NCBI RefSeq assembly: GCF_008386495.1
Contig: NZ_VTHJ01000072.1
Location: 1 to 42,799 of the forward strand
Direction: 5' to 3'
Source of the DNA: Streptomyces tailanensis
GTDB lineage: Bacteria > Actinomycetota > Actinomycetes > Streptomycetales > Streptomycetaceae
Length of the DNA stretch: 42,799 nt
The translations under genes were made by a program, and so were the position numbers. Below, piece by piece: positions 42,474 through 42,799 of this stretch. Numbering within the stretch: position 1 is the stretch's first letter; each line of letters opens with the position of its first letter. The notes beneath the pieces are model-generated. The model was not told the origin of the DNA, ran no database searches, and saw nothing but the letters and a program-made list of their open reading frames with translations.

Positions 42474-42506
42474 GTTCGCGGGAAGAACGCGCGGACAGCT
42501 CAAAGG

Positions 42507-42550
42507 GGTAGCCGTTCAGGCCCTGCGGGATCGGGGCCTGAACGGCTACC
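42507..42550 (+). terminator. Strong terminator after the RHS locus
   Basis: Perfect 17-bp stem, GGTAGCCGTTCAGGCCC (42507-42523) and GGGCCTGAACGGCTACC (42534-42550), with a 10-nt loop, 34 bp after the last stop. It closes the RHS transcription unit. Confidence 0.8.
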
Positions 42551-42576
42551 AAGTGGGGGACCTCAATGGCACTGCT

Positions 42577-42619
42577 CGCCCTCCGGTCGTCCCTCCGGCA
42601 GTGATCAGCGCCGGCGTCC
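42577..42619 (+). repeat. Right copy of 43-bp direct repeat flanking the RHS locus
   Basis: Matches 31389-31431 at 38 of 43 positions. In the corresponding frame it reads LALRSSLRQ-stop, an equivalent of the flavoprotein end VAPRLSLRP-stop. It therefore looks like the 3' tail of a second flavoprotein-type gene whose body is missing. A chance ATG at 42566 with GGGGGA upstream opens a 12-codon frame through it. Confidence 0.65.
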
Positions 42620-42799
42620 ATGCTGCGGTTGTGGGAGGGGGGTGGTGGCTGCTTCGTGGACGGGAGCGGTGGAGCGCTGGGCAGACATGTTCCCCCGTGC
42701 TGTGCTGCGGGCCTGTGCCGCGCGGGCTTGGGCGCTAGGGCCTGTTCTGAGTTGAGATCACGGGATCGGTCATTCCCGCTTCAGGAGGGCGCTGGCTGC
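42620..42799. other. Window end, no gene recognised
   Basis: No convincing coding sequence. The run TAGGGCCTGTTCTGAGTTGA near 42737 resembles the outer end of some Streptomyces IS5-type elements, so an insertion sequence might begin here and continue beyond the window, but this cannot be confirmed. Confidence 0.3.

Noticed and set aside
42737..42799. Insertion-sequence end and tiny reverse frame (MTDPVISTQNRP)
   Set aside because: Only one possible end is in the window and no transposase is visible, so it was not called as a mobile element.

Overview
The window is high-GC actinobacterial DNA, almost certainly from a Streptomyces chromosome. Codon third positions are strongly G/C, starts are often GTG or TTG, same-strand genes overlap by 4 bp (ATGA/GTGA), and dispersed Streptomyces-type intergenic repeats are present. 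The first half looks like ordinary chromosome. The second half (about 16.7 kb onward) looks like accessory sequence, with decayed genes, a transposase remnant, a truncated TIR gene, a RiPP cluster and a polymorphic-toxin-like RHS locus.

Layout. 0.1-1.6 kb (minus): a SigC-like ECF sigma factor and a His/Met-rich membrane protein. 1.8-3.7 kb: a double-Rossmann ion-channel-like NAD-binding protein, then a 230-bp inverted-repeat element. 4.0-7.2 kb: a divergent zinc-starvation locus. Cysteine-free ribosomal protein L32 and a COG0523 GTPase lie on the minus strand, and a permease/TIGR03943 pair lies on the plus strand. A Zur-like dyad at 5335-5355 sits between them. 7.3-12.0 kb: a small unknown protein and a large STAND ATPase with 14 WD40 repeats. 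12.1-12.9 kb: a possible 51-aa gene before a strong hairpin, and a frameshifted VOC-fold gene. 13.0-16.7 kb: an XRE regulator followed by a tightly overlapping ImmA/IrrE protease - MAB_1171c-type membrane protein - cytochrome P450 operon.

16.7-25.4 kb: decayed sequence and a terminator, two RibD/DHFR-like reductases, and a histidine kinase - response regulator - Tat multicopper oxidase operon. Divergent from that operon is a membrane-anchored flavin/2Fe-2S reductase fusion. A TIR-domain gene that has lost its 3' end and an IS5-type transposase remnant follow. 25.6-27.3 kb: an HD-domain protein and an XRE-type regulator broken by three frameshifts.

27.6-31.4 kb: a graspetide/imiditide-type RiPP cluster. 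It holds an anti-sigma-like ATPase, a small Cys protein, precursor tgmA, ATP-grasp ligase tgmB, PIMT-like methyltransferase tgmC (frameshifted) and an HFCD flavoprotein. 31.8-42.5 kb: a secreted LamG/DNRLRE protein, a 2140-aa secreted RHS/YD-repeat protein with a hydrophobic C-terminal tail, and a small downstream gene that may be its partner. This last block is flanked by imperfect 43-bp direct repeats at 31389 and 42577. The downstream copy looks like the 3' tail of a flavoprotein gene.

The strongest candidates for new biology are the RiPP cluster with its unusual precursor and neighbouring flavoprotein, the RHS locus with an unassigned tail and partner, and the XRE/ImmA/membrane/P450 module. 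At least three genes (VOC, XRE, tgmC) are broken at short C or G runs. Either these genes are decaying or the assembly has indel errors, and this should be settled before they are interpreted biologically. No tRNA, rRNA or CRISPR array was seen.
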